Source of the DNA: Ravibacter arvi
GTDB taxonomy: Bacteria > Bacteroidota > Bacteroidia > Cytophagales > Spirosomataceae
DNA: 64,000 bases
NCBI RefSeq assembly: GCF_039540405.1
Contig: NZ_BAABEY010000020.1
Coordinates: 244,336-308,335 of the forward strand
Direction: 5' to 3'
Position 1 is the first letter of the stretch; the number at the start of each line of letters is the position of its first letter. Below are positions 1 to 7,955 of the stretch, piece by piece. Under the pieces are notes generated by a model that worked only from the letters and a program-made list of their open reading frames with translations, ran no database searches and was not told where the DNA came from. Made by a program: the position numbers and the translations under genes.

Positions 1-358
1 AATCCTGTTGTTTCTTCATGAGCTGCTCTTCTACGGACCTTCCCTGCTCCATCGACATGGTAGGCGCTTTCTGTTGGAAAAATGCAATTTCGTTTTCCAA
101 CGACTTCCCCCGGTTATTCAATTCGTAATCCAGCTTGTAGCGACGGTTCTCCAGATCCTTGCGCACCTCTTTGAAGTATTCGTACTTGCTCAGAAGTGAA
201 TCTACCTGCACATACACGATCCGACGGCCCGCCAATGACGTAGAATCAGAAGCCGAAAAGCTGCCTCCGCTTTTTTTGCCATTGAAATGCAAAAAGAACA
301 ACGTCCCAACAGCAAGTGTCAGCAACACATTCCATATCAATGAAGTATTAGAATTCAC
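1..358 (-). CDS. OmpH/Skp-family periplasmic chaperone, C-terminus cut by window edge
   Basis: The first 119 codons of a minus-strand gene run off the left edge. It opens with a GTG start at 358, the only plausible start after an in-frame stop at 389-391. The protein begins with a hydrophobic segment (LIWNVLLTLAVGTLFFLHF), then a Gly/Ser-rich linker, then RIVYVQVDSLLSKYEYFKEV and a charged helical stretch rich in Lys, Glu and Gln. That VQVDSLLSKYEYFK pattern followed by a long coiled coil is typical of Bacteroidota OmpH/Skp proteins, which hold unfolded outer-membrane proteins in the periplasm. The N-terminal segment could be a signal peptide or an uncleaved anchor. The family call is from pattern recall; the C-terminal half is not visible. 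Confidence 0.7.
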   Translation of the reverse strand, partial: MNSNTSLIWNVLLTLAVGTLFFLHFNGKKSGGSFSASDSTSLAGRRIVYVQVDSLLSKYEYFKEVRKDLENRRYKLDYELNNRGKSLENEIAFFQQKAPTMSMEQGRSVEEQLMKKQQD

Positions 359-446
359 GGTAAAAATGTTATTATAGTTATGATTATTTTAGCAAGGCGC
401 AAATATAGTAATTTGTTAAAAGAACAATAGGCTTATTTTCTTTCGA

Positions 447-1181
447 TTACCTTCCGCCCGCTCTTTTTACCACCTCCGTCAACACCGAGAGATCGCTGTA
501 CATCACCGATCTTTCGTCGGGTTGCTCGCCCGCCATGGAAACGGATTCCGGGAAAAACACCTGCCTACCCTTCCGGAAAGCCTTGCCAGTCAAGTGGATA
601 CAGTTCACACCGGCGGCAATCAATTGCTCCACATTGGATTGCTTTACCCCCCCGCCTGCCATAATTTCGATCCTGCCGGCCGCGTAGGCGACTACCCGCC
701 GCAGCGTTTCCAATCCCAGGTCTACGTTTGCGTGCTGTCCGGAAGTCAGAATCCGCTCCGCCCCGGCTGCTATTATCGCCTCTACCGCGGCTTTAGGGTC
801 GGGCGTGAGATCAAAAGCCCGGTGGAAAGTCACCCCCAGCGGTCCTGCTGCCTGTACCAACGATTTCGTCAGCGCCACGTCCACCGTCCCGTCCGGGAGC
901 AGCGCACCTACTACGATACCGTCTGCTCCTGCTTTTCTGACCTGTTCTATATCCGTAAACATGGTCTCAATCTCCCTTTCATCGTAAACAAAATCCCCGC
1001 CCCTCGGACGGATCATCGCATACACCGGAATTTTAACGTGCTGCCTGACCTGGAGCAGCAAGCCGGTGCTCGGCGTAGTACCTCCCTCGCCAAGCCCGGC
1101 ACAAAGCTCAATTCTTCCGGCTCCGGCGTTTTCCGCATTCTGGCACGACTCCAGAGAATAAGCACATACTTCAACCAACAT
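447..1181 (-). CDS. cutC: CutC family protein (copper homeostasis protein homologue)
   Basis: The 244-residue protein has the length and layout of CutC TIM-barrel proteins. Recognisable blocks are LVEVCAYSLESCQNAENAGA at the N-terminus, RIELCAGLGEGGTTPS, IRPRGGDFVY, GVTFHRAFDL, ILTSGQ and IMAGGGV. I chose the ATG at 1181 because CutC proteins begin directly at this MLVEVCAYS block; a 20-residue upstream extension to 1241 is possible but looks unlike the family. CutC was named for copper tolerance in E. coli, but its biochemical role is unsettled, so the function should be read as a family label. It stands alone on the minus strand, upstream of the OmpH-like gene. Confidence 0.9.
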   Translation of the reverse strand: MLVEVCAYSLESCQNAENAGAGRIELCAGLGEGGTTPSTGLLLQVRQHVKIPVYAMIRPRGGDFVYDEREIETMFTDIEQVRKAGADGIVVGALLPDGTVDVALTKSLVQAAGPLGVTFHRAFDLTPDPKAAVEAIIAAGAERILTSGQHANVDLGLETLRRVVAYAAGRIEIMAGGGVKQSNVEQLIAAGVNCIHLTGKAFRKGRQVFFPESVSMAGEQPDERSVMYSDLSVLTEVVKRAGGR

Positions 1182-1285
1182 AGGATTTGCCAAGTAAAGA
1201 AACCATTTGTTTTTCAAGAATTTAATGACCAAAATTCTCACAATTTTCCGGTAAAAAATTAATCCTCAATAAAAAGCTTCAAAAT

Positions 1286-1315
1286 TTTGACGGCAACATT
1301 TTTTTTCTACTTTTG
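1286..1315 (+). promoter_or_regulatory. Bacteroidota-type promoter of the DUF2795 gene
   Basis: TTTG at 1286-1289 and TACTTTTG at 1308-1315 are separated by 18 nt. This fits the Bacteroidota primary-sigma consensus of TTTG and TAnnTTTG about 19 nt apart. The start codon of the DUF2795 gene lies 38 nt downstream, giving a leader of roughly 30 nt. Confidence 0.75.
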
Positions 1316-1353
1316 CACTCCAAATTTCGAAACATATTTAAAGTTTTAACAAT

Positions 1354-1575
1354 ATGTACTGGACACTTGAACTTGCCTCCTACCTGGAGGATGCCCCATG
1401 GCCGGCTACCAAAGATGAGCTGATTGACTTCGCCATTCGTACAGGTGCCCCGCTCGAGGTAGTGGAGAACTTACAGGAGCTCGAAGACGATGGCCAACCC
1501 TATGAAAGCATTGAAGAGATCTGGCCGGATTATCCGACCAAAGATGACTTCTTTTTCAACGAAGACGAATATTGA
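1354..1575 (+). CDS. DUF2795 domain protein, small acidic
   Basis: This 73-residue acidic protein starts MYWTLELASYLEDAPWPATK and contains ELIDFAIRTGAP and a C-terminal DFFFNEDEY. It matches the DUF2795 family, short proteins common and highly conserved in Bacteroidota, whose function is unknown. The gene is a single-gene transcription unit: a good TTTG/TAnnTTTG promoter lies just upstream and a GC-rich hairpin with a U-run follows the stop codon. A strong promoter on so small a conserved protein suggests abundant expression, but that is inference. Confidence 0.88.
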   Translation: MYWTLELASYLEDAPWPATKDELIDFAIRTGAPLEVVENLQELEDDGQPYESIEEIWPDYPTKDDFFFNEDEY

Positions 1576-1581
1576 TCCCGC

Positions 1582-1608
1582 AAGCGCCCCGAAAAGGGCG
1601 CTTTTTTA
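1582..1608 (+). terminator. Rho-independent terminator after the DUF2795 gene
   Basis: AAGCGCCC (1582-1589) pairs perfectly with GGGCGCTT (1596-1603) around a CGAAAA loop, followed by a T-run. It begins 6 nt after the stop codon. Confidence 0.9.
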
Positions 1609-1734
1609 TTTCCTTACCCGGCTTCTATGCCACAAATTCGAGCGAAGCGGCGCTGGCTGGCTTTGATTTAAATAAACAACCTTTAGCTTTTGACCTGGTT
1701 GAAGATCAGACATCCGGCAGATTGTGTTAAAGGG

Positions 1735-1925
1735 GTTCGACGGGCTCACCCGCCGTCCGGGTGGCAGCGGTCCGGTAGGCAGCCTTCGACGAGCTCAGGC
1801 GCCATCCGGCATCCGCCATCCGGTAGGCGCCATCCGGTAGGCAGCCTTCGACGAGCTCAGGCCCCATCCGGCAGGCGCCATCCGGCAGGCACCATCCGGA
1901 CGGCGCCTGAGCCTGTCGAAGGCTG
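1735..1925. repeat. Mosaic intergenic repeat: CCATCCGG units plus GCCTTCGACGAGCTCAGG arms
   Basis: This GC-rich block is built from two interleaved motifs. One is CCATCCGG(C/T)AGGC, present several times in a row with small variations. The other is GCCTTCGACGAGCTCAGG, present twice (near 1785 and 1846), with a near reverse complement CCTGAGCCTGTCGAAGGC near 1908 and further partial copies near 1734. Open frames across it are low-complexity (Gly/Arg/Pro/Ser) on both strands and are not credible proteins. The rest of 1609-2173 shows nothing I recognise. The block looks like an interspersed bacterial palindromic repeat family rather than a gene. Confidence 0.75.
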
Positions 1926-2173
1926 TTCTTTGGATACCCATTCAACAGAAGCCATGCGTTCCATTATCAGCCATCTGAAACTTTGTTGTACAGAATACAC
2001 GAATAGGCCATTTCCGTTTGTACAGCAAAGCCTCACGACACCCCTCCTATTAAGACCTTCTCATACGTTTGCCAATCACTTCTTCGTTATTGCATAAGTA
2101 TAACTCAACGCATGGCACTTGAGCCCGTAGCCGACAAGAAGGAAATAAATAAAGATTTCTGTCGAGCTATTGT

Positions 2174-2181
2174 TATATTTG
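2174..2181 (+). promoter_or_regulatory. Putative -7 box (TATATTTG) for the TPR-DUF4292 genes
   Basis: TATATTTG matches TAnnTTTG and lies about 60 nt before the preferred ATG at 2243. The upstream -33 element is weak (TTTC at 2156, short spacing), so this is a moderate call. Confidence 0.45.
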
Positions 2182-2242
2182 TTTTCAAACGAAAGAGGGT
2201 GTACTGAGCCTGATCGCTCTGAATTTGCGCCGCGTAATCATA

Positions 2243-4096
2243 ATGTTTTATCGCAAAAATTCACATACAGCTATTTCACCTGCCTGTCCTTCCAATCGGT
2301 ACTCCCCAGCAATGCGCACAGAAGGTCCGGCCGGTTCTTTTTTTAGTTTAACCGGAAGCCACTCCAGGCTGCTGCTGGTACTGTTTTGTGCCTTTGCAGG
2401 GATTTTGCCGGTTCAAGGGCAAAAAACGGAAAAGAAGAAAAAAACAGAAACCGAAAACGCTGCTGCCACCCAAAAAACATCTTCGCTCAGAAGTGAAGAA
2501 GAATTGGTCATAGAGGGTATGAAGTACATGGTGCGGGGAGAAACGGACCGTGCACTGGCGATTTTTGAAGAGTTGGCCGGTCAGGCTCCTCAAAGTGCGA
2601 CCGCTCATTATTTGCTGGCGACCGCACAGATCAAGCTCAATAAACCTGACGGCATTGAATCCGCAAAAAGGGCGTATGCGCTGGATAAGAGCAACGTATA
2701 TTTTGGAAAGTTTTTGGCCGAAAACCTGGCAACCCAGAAAAAATACAAAGAAGCGGCGGTAGTCTATGAAGAAATACTAAAAATCGACCCGAACAATCTC
2801 CAGTACAATATGGAGCTGGCCGCTGTCTATTTTTTCTCAGACGAGCTGGAAAAAGCCATTTCTGCCTATGACCGGCTGGAAAAGAACATCGGCGTAACCG
2901 AGGAAATCTCTAAGGAAAAGCAGAAGCTTTACCTCCGACAGAACAAACTCGACAAAGCTATCGATGAAGCAAAAAAACTGATTGATTCGGACCCCGGCGA
3001 ATCCTACTACTATGTGGAGCTCGCTGAATTGTACAGCGCCAACAATATGCTCGACAAGGCGACTCCTGTTCTCCAGGAAGCGCTCCGTATCAACCCGGAT
3101 GAAGCCCAGGCCCATCTCCTGCTGGCAGATATCTACCGCAGGAACGGAGAAACAGAGAAGTGCAACCGTGAGCTTCAACTGGTATTCAGCAATCCCAATT
3201 TCGACCTTTCCCCGAAAATCATGGTGATGAAGGGCTATCTGGCAATGCTGAAAGCAAACGATGACCGGTCCGACGCAATTCACCTGTTGAAATTACTCAT
3301 TGAAACCCACCCCAATGAGCCCAACCTATATGCCTGGTATGGCGATCTGTTGGTGCAAACCAACCAAAAGCAAAAAGCCAGGGATTCATACGCCAAAGCG
3401 GCGCGCCTCAACGGGTCTACCTACGAAGTGTGGGCTGCCTTGTTACAAATGGACCTGGAACTGGGCGACTTTGACAGCCTGTTGGTTCATTCTGAAAACG
3501 CGCTCGAAGTCTTCCCCAACCAGGGCGTTTTCTGGTTCTTTAACGGAACCGCCAACCTGGTTAAAAAGAGTTACCAGGAGGCCGTTTCCGCCCTGGAGGA
3601 GAGTAAGAAGCTCGTAAACAGCAACCCAACCATGCAAAAGCATATTTATGCACAATTGGGCGATGCCTATAATGGCGTAAAAGCGCACGAAAAATCGGAC
3701 GAGGCTTATGAATTTGTGCTCAAGGCAGATCCGGAAAATGACCATGTCCTGAACAATTACAGCTACTTTCTTTCGCTCAGGAAAGAAAAGCTGGATAAGG
3801 CGAATGAGATGTCGGCAAAGCTGGTCAAAAAATACCCCGGCAATGCAACCTACCTGGATACACATGCATGGGTACTGTATATGCAGAAAGACTATCAGGG
3901 GGCTAAAACATACCTCGAAAAAGCCTTGCAGGACCCCAAAAATATAAGCGCAACCATTCTCGAGCACTATGGCGATGTGCTGTCCAAACTCGGCGAACGT
4001 GACCGGGCGATACAACAATGGAAAAAAGCCAGGGAAATGGGCGAAAAAAGCGCCAATATCGACAAGAAAATTGCTTCAGGCACCGTATATGACTAA
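2243..4096 (+). CDS. Exported tetratricopeptide (TPR) repeat protein
   Basis: About 617 residues. A hydrophobic export signal (RLLLVLFCAFAGILPVQG) ends near residue 58 of this start and is followed by a Lys/Glu-rich linker. The rest is a solenoid of roughly a dozen helical TPR units, with repeats such as ALAIFEELAGQAPQSATAHY, AAVVYEEILKIDPNNLQYNM and ATPVLQEALRINPDEAQAHL. The start is uncertain: the long N-region suggests ATG 2312 may be used instead, while a TTG at 2225 is less likely. The last 8 nt overlap the next gene, a DUF4292 lipoprotein, so the two are translationally coupled. With the following EnvC-like gene this forms an envelope cluster; the protein is probably a periplasmic scaffold. 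Confidence 0.88.
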   Translation: MFYRKNSHTAISPACPSNRYSPAMRTEGPAGSFFSLTGSHSRLLLVLFCAFAGILPVQGQKTEKKKKTETENAAATQKTSSLRSEEELVIEGMKYMVRGETDRALAIFEELAGQAPQSATAHYLLATAQIKLNKPDGIESAKRAYALDKSNVYFGKFLAENLATQKKYKEAAVVYEEILKIDPNNLQYNMELAAVYFFSDELEKAISAYDRLEKNIGVTEEISKEKQKLYLRQNKLDKAIDEAKKLIDSDPGESYYYVELAELYSANNMLDKATPVLQEALRINPDEAQAHLLLADIYRRNGETEKCNRELQLVFSNPNFDLSPKIMVMKGYLAMLKANDDRSDAIHLLKLLIETHPNEPNLYAWYGDLLVQTNQKQKARDSYAKAARLNGSTYEVWAALLQMDLELGDFDSLLVHSENALEVFPNQGVFWFFNGTANLVKKSYQEAVSALEESKKLVNSNPTMQKHIYAQLGDAYNGVKAHEKSDEAYEFVLKADPENDHVLNNYSYFLSLRKEKLDKANEMSAKLVKKYPGNATYLDTHAWVLYMQKDYQGAKTYLEKALQDPKNISATILEHYGDVLSKLGERDRAIQQWKKAREMGEKSANIDKKIASGTVYD

Positions 4097-4889
4097 GCAA
4101 CTTATTGTTTATGCCCTCCTTATAGCAGCCCTGTTGACCGGCTGTAAGCGCCGTCAACCCCAGAAACTACCTTCGCTCACCACCCCGGAAGACACCTTCA
4201 CCCGGGTTGATTCGCTTCCGGACAGTCTCTGGGACCAGACCCCGTTCGGGCACCTCACTACACGTTCTAAAATCTGGATAACCAGCCAACGGCAGAATAT
4301 TGACAATGCGGGGGTATCGTTCCGGGTAAAAAAAGACAGCGCCATATGGCTTTCGGCCAGCGTACTCGGGCTCGAAGTACTTCGGGGTATTATTTCGGTC
4401 GAAGGTGTGCGGATCATCGACAGGGTAAATAAGATCTACCTTGACGCCAACTATGCCACGCTCGCGGGTAAGCTGGGTTTCCCCCTGGACTATCCGTTAT
4501 TACAGAGTTTCTTCCTCGGGGAAATCCCCCGGTACCCCTCGCAAAAATTTTCGGTCAGGGAACAACCCGGAAAGGTCTTCGTCAGGCAGGACGATGGTTT
4601 TCTGGCCGTTTACAACGTCATAGAGCAGGCAATAGGAAAAACCAGGAGCATGGAAGCAATAGACCTCAAGACAAATAACCGGGCCATAGCCAATTTTGAC
4701 GATTTTTTAACGGTAGACGCACGTTCAATCCCCTACAAAGTGACCTTGAACCTGTCCGTCAAACCCCATACACGGTCGGAATCGGCCCAACAGATTGCCA
4801 TACGTCTCCAGCACACCAGCGTCAGTATAACGGACAGCGCCCTGGTGTTCCCCTTTCAGGTTCCAATTAACTACAAAAAAGCCTTTTAA
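4089..4889 (+). CDS. DUF4292 lipoprotein
   Basis: A 266-residue protein with a clear lipobox: MTKQLIVYALLIAALLTGC places the lipidated Cys at residue 19. The body (TRSKIWITSQRQNIDNAGVS, then VLGLEVLRGIISVEGVRIID) resembles DUF4292, a Bacteroidota family related in fold to the LolA/LolB-type unclosed beta-barrel by my recollection. It starts inside the last codons of the TPR gene (8-nt overlap) and is followed 49 nt later by the EnvC-like gene. An outer-membrane lipoprotein with a role in envelope lipid or lipoprotein handling is plausible but inferred. Reading upstream of 4089 in the same frame is only an overlap with the TPR gene. Confidence 0.82.
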   Translation: MTKQLIVYALLIAALLTGCKRRQPQKLPSLTTPEDTFTRVDSLPDSLWDQTPFGHLTTRSKIWITSQRQNIDNAGVSFRVKKDSAIWLSASVLGLEVLRGIISVEGVRIIDRVNKIYLDANYATLAGKLGFPLDYPLLQSFFLGEIPRYPSQKFSVREQPGKVFVRQDDGFLAVYNVIEQAIGKTRSMEAIDLKTNNRAIANFDDFLTVDARSIPYKVTLNLSVKPHTRSESAQQIAIRLQHTSVSITDSALVFPFQVPINYKKAF

Positions 4890-4903
4890 TTTTAAAACCT
4901 GAT

Positions 4904-4911
4904 TAACTTTG
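4904..4911 (+). promoter_or_regulatory. -7 box (TAACTTTG) upstream of the EnvC-like gene
   Basis: TAACTTTG fits TAnnTTTG and lies 28 nt before the ATG at 4939. Because this box overlaps the possible TTG start at 4909, it rules that start out. AAGGAGG at 4921-4927 is an unusually good Shine-Dalgarno for this phylum. Confidence 0.6.
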
Positions 4912-4938
4912 CCAAAAAACAAGGAGGTCTTCTGCCCT

Positions 4939-6237
4939 ATGCATTTTTATAAAAAGCTGATAAGCCTGTTCCTTCTGTGCGCTACCCTGTCAGTCGGCTT
5001 TTTCGGTGCCGCTCTCGGACAAACCAACCGCGAACAGCTGGAGAAAGACAAAAAAGCGAACCAGGACAAGATCAAACAGATACAAAGCGTACTCAAAAAG
5101 ACTTCTTCCCAGAAGAACGTCAATATGAAGCAGCTGCAGGTGATCAATTCGCAGATTACAGCGCAACAAAAACAAATCGGCCTGCTGAACGACGACCTCA
5201 AATTACTTGACAATGAACTTCACACGCTCGGAATTGAGCGTAGAAAGCTTGACCAGGACCTGGAAAAGCTAAAAAAAGAGTACGCCAAAATGATCTACGA
5301 GGCATCCAAGCGGATGAACACCCTCAATAACCTGATCTTTCTTTTTTCGGCAAATACTTTCAACCAGTTTGTGCTAAGGTACAAATACCTCAAACAATAT
5401 ACCGACGCCCGACAAAACCAGGCTTCACAAATGGAAGCTTTGAAAGTTCAAATAGCGGCCCAGCAATCACGCATTACCTCTAAGAAAGACCAGCAAAAAG
5501 TAATTCTGAGCGACAGGATGTCGGAAGCGCAAAAGCTTACCGTCATGCAGACACAAAAAAACACGGTAGTAACCGAGCTTTCCAAACAGGAAAAAGAGCT
5601 GCGTGTCGAACTGGCCAAAAGCAGGCAACAGGCCGCGATGCTGGAAAAAAACCTAAAGGAAATAATAGAACGGGAACGTCGTGAGCGCCTCGCCCGGGAA
5701 AAAGCCGCACGGGAAAAAGCCGAAAGAGAACGTGCAGAACGGGAAGCCCGCGGGGAAGCGCCTAAACCCGAAACAGAAGCCGAAAAACTGGATTTAAGCG
5801 GCATGACAGACGAAGAAGTCAAGCTGGCCTCTTCCTTTACCGCTTCTAAGGCGAGGCTTCCCTGGCCGGTCCGCGGTTTCGTAACCGATCACTTCGGGCG
5901 CCAGGCTCACCCGGTCTTAAAAGGAATTATTGTTGACAATCTGGGGGTAGACATCCAGACCAACGCCGGCGAGCCCGTTAGGGCCGTTTATGACGGCCTC
6001 GTGCTGGATGTCAACAGCATGCCCGGCTATGGCTATGTAGTGGCCATTCAACACGGGGATTATATGACGGTGTATGCAAAATTACGCTCGGCATCTGTAC
6101 GACCGGGCCAGCGGGTAAAGGCCCGTGACAATATCGGAGTGGTAGCCACCGACGGTGAAGGGACATCGGAACTACAGTTCCAGGTATGGCGCAACACCAC
6201 CAAGCTCAACCCCGAATCCTGGCTGATAAGGCGTTAA
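4939..6237 (+). CDS. EnvC-like murein hydrolase activator with degenerate LytM domain
   Basis: A 432-residue exported protein. An N-terminal signal (LISLFLLCATLSVGFFGAAL) is followed by a long coiled coil (about residues 28-280, including repeated AREKAAREKAERERAERE), then a C-terminal LytM/M23 domain (about 310-432). The catalytic motifs of active M23 enzymes are missing. The usual HxxxD reads DNLGVDI, the YAHL position reads YAKL, and HLHFE reads ELQFQVW. That matches EnvC proteins, whose non-catalytic LytM domain activates periplasmic amidases during septal peptidoglycan splitting. The ATG at 4939 follows a strong Shine-Dalgarno at 4921-4927. It follows the TPR and DUF4292 genes but has its own promoter box. 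Confidence 0.88.
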   Translation: MHFYKKLISLFLLCATLSVGFFGAALGQTNREQLEKDKKANQDKIKQIQSVLKKTSSQKNVNMKQLQVINSQITAQQKQIGLLNDDLKLLDNELHTLGIERRKLDQDLEKLKKEYAKMIYEASKRMNTLNNLIFLFSANTFNQFVLRYKYLKQYTDARQNQASQMEALKVQIAAQQSRITSKKDQQKVILSDRMSEAQKLTVMQTQKNTVVTELSKQEKELRVELAKSRQQAAMLEKNLKEIIERERRERLAREKAAREKAERERAEREARGEAPKPETEAEKLDLSGMTDEEVKLASSFTASKARLPWPVRGFVTDHFGRQAHPVLKGIIVDNLGVDIQTNAGEPVRAVYDGLVLDVNSMPGYGYVVAIQHGDYMTVYAKLRSASVRPGQRVKARDNIGVVATDGEGTSELQFQVWRNTTKLNPESWLIRR

Positions 6238-6295
6238 CAAACACTTCTGCCACACCTCCCCAAAGGCTATCTTTTACCATCTAGATCTCTGAAAC

Positions 6296-7114
6296 ATGTC
6301 TGTTCATAAAAAAGAAGTAAAACGCATCACCACTCATACCATCCAGGAAATGAAAATGCGCGGCGAGAAAATTTCATCGCTGACCGCTTATGATTATTCT
6401 CTGGCAAAACTGGTGGATGCCGCAGGAGTAGAAATTATCCTGGTAGGAGACTCCGCTTCAAATGTAATGGCCGGTAATGAGACCACCCTTCCCATTACCC
6501 TTGACCATATGATCTACCACGCAACATCGGTGGTACGCGCGGTAAAAAGGGCGCTGGTAGTGGTCGATCTGCCATTCGGCTCTTACCAGGGAAACTCGGC
6601 AAAAGCACTCGAATCAGCCGTACGGATTATGAAAGAGTCCGGTGCCCACGCGGTCAAACTTGAAGGCGGCGTGGAAATCAGGGAATCGGTTACGAGAATA
6701 TTAAGCGCCGGGGTACCTGTAATGGGGCATTTGGGGCTTACCCCCCAGTCCATATACAAATTCGGGACCTACACGGTACGCGCACGTGAAGAAGCAGAAG
6801 CCGCGAAGTTAAAAGAAGATGCCGCCATGCTCGACGAAGTAGGCTGCTTCGCTGTCGTCCTGGAGAAAATCCCGGCAAAACTGAGCCAAGAAGTCACAGA
6901 AAGCATAAAAATCCCGACCATAGGCATCGGGGCCGGTCCCTATACCGACGGGCAAATCCTGGTCCTGCACGACCTCCTCGGCATTAACCGCGGGTTTAAA
7001 CCCCGGTTTCTCAGGCAATATGCCGACCTCGCTACCGTGATCGAAGACGCCATTTCCAATTATGTGGTAGACGTAAAGGCGCAATCCTTCCCCAACGAGC
7101 AGGAATCTTATTGA
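6296..7114 (+). CDS. panB: 3-methyl-2-oxobutanoate hydroxymethyltransferase
   Basis: A 272-residue protein of normal PanB length. It shows the family blocks KISSLTAYDYSLAKLVDAAG, ILVGDSASNVMAGNETTLPI, VVVDLPFGSYQ, AVKLEGG, PVMGHLGLTPQS and IPTIGIGAGPYTDGQILVLHD. PanB transfers a methylene group from 5,10-methylene-tetrahydrofolate to 3-methyl-2-oxobutanoate to form ketopantoate, the first committed step to pantothenate and coenzyme A. The metal-binding acidic residues (VGDS, DLPFG) and the catalytic Glu of VVLEKIP are present. It lies 58 nt after the EnvC-like gene and is convergent with yhhQ, whose stop is only 8 nt away. Confidence 0.96.
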   Translation: MSVHKKEVKRITTHTIQEMKMRGEKISSLTAYDYSLAKLVDAAGVEIILVGDSASNVMAGNETTLPITLDHMIYHATSVVRAVKRALVVVDLPFGSYQGNSAKALESAVRIMKESGAHAVKLEGGVEIRESVTRILSAGVPVMGHLGLTPQSIYKFGTYTVRAREEAEAAKLKEDAAMLDEVGCFAVVLEKIPAKLSQEVTESIKIPTIGIGAGPYTDGQILVLHDLLGINRGFKPRFLRQYADLATVIEDAISNYVVDVKAQSFPNEQESY

Positions 7115-7122
7115 TCAGCTAT

Positions 7123-7917
7123 TTATTGGTAAGAAGACTTTTCCGCGGCCCGGATCATCTTTTCGGCATTTTTCTCGCCCAGGTAGCGGTCTATCAGGAA
7201 ATGTGCGATGTAAAGAAGTGGCGTCAGCAGGATTGCCACCGTGCCCTTGTAAAAGTAATTCACCATCCCTACCGCATAAATCTGTTTGAGCGACCAGTCC
7301 CCAAACACATAAAAGGCAATCCCGATCACGACGAAACTATCAACCAGTTGTGAGAACATGGTTGACCCGGTCGCCCGAAGCCAGATGTACCGGCCTCCGG
7401 TTGCTTTGCGCAGCCAGTTAAAAACCGAAATATCCAGGAGCTGCCCGATTAAAAAGGCAGTAATGGAGCCGAGCATAATACCCATTCCCTGTCTGAAAAC
7501 CCTGGCGAAAGCTTCATTGATGTTGAATGCATTCCCCGCGTCGTCGACCGCATTCACATCCAGCCAGAACTGCGCAGGCGGCAACGCAGTAGCTATGTAA
7601 ATCACCCCGAAAGTGTATACGATAAAACCGGCGGTCAGGAAGGATATTTGCTTAACCCCCTTCCTGCCGAAATACTCATTGATAATGTCGGAGGTAACGA
7701 ATACAATGGGCCAGTTCACGACGCCTGCGGTCATGTTGAAATCGAGCTTTTGACCGCCCACGGGAATCTGGACCGGTGGCATCCCCAACAATTGCTCTAC
7801 GGAAAAAATCTTCGAGCCCACTACCTCCGCTATCAGTGCATTGGTAAGAAATAAACCGCATAAAAACAGAAAAAGCCGTTGCTTTTTCTGTTCATAGTCT
7901 TTCAAATCCTGCGTCAT
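7123..7917 (-). CDS. yhhQ: Queuosine precursor transporter (YhhQ/VUT family)
   Basis: A 264-residue membrane protein with about six hydrophobic segments. The first is LFLFLCGLFLTNALIAEVVG; later ones include ITAFLIGQLLDISVFNWLRK and the C-terminal GTVAILLTPLLYIAHFLIDRYL. Signature stretches are NWPIVFVTSDIINEYFG and STMFSQLVDSFVV, both characteristic of the YhhQ/VUT family, which imports queuosine precursors preQ0/preQ1 for tRNA modification. I chose the ATG at 7917 (MTQDLKDYEQKK) because the upstream 9-residue extension has no family counterpart. It follows the AlaA-type aminotransferase gene by 38 nt on the same strand and may be cotranscribed with it. Confidence 0.9.
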   Translation of the reverse strand: MTQDLKDYEQKKQRLFLFLCGLFLTNALIAEVVGSKIFSVEQLLGMPPVQIPVGGQKLDFNMTAGVVNWPIVFVTSDIINEYFGRKGVKQISFLTAGFIVYTFGVIYIATALPPAQFWLDVNAVDDAGNAFNINEAFARVFRQGMGIMLGSITAFLIGQLLDISVFNWLRKATGGRYIWLRATGSTMFSQLVDSFVVIGIAFYVFGDWSLKQIYAVGMVNYFYKGTVAILLTPLLYIAHFLIDRYLGEKNAEKMIRAAEKSSYQ

Positions 7918-7955
7918 GATGCAGACCGGAGGTTTAGGAAGCAAGTAGCAGATGC

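Noticed and set aside
522..1262. 246-codon plus-strand frame opposite cutC
   Set aside because: Mirror of a well-supported gene; composition is not protein-like.
1690..2097. 135-codon open frame over the GC-rich repeat block
   Set aside because: Low-complexity Pro/Arg/Gly/Ser product of repeat DNA; both strands are open here for the same reason.
2837..3283. Minus-strand frames opposite the TPR gene
   Set aside because: Antisense shadows inside strongly supported TPR repeats.
4909..4938. TTG start of the EnvC-like protein
   Set aside because: The codon sits in the TAACTTTG promoter box; the strong Shine-Dalgarno serves ATG 4939.
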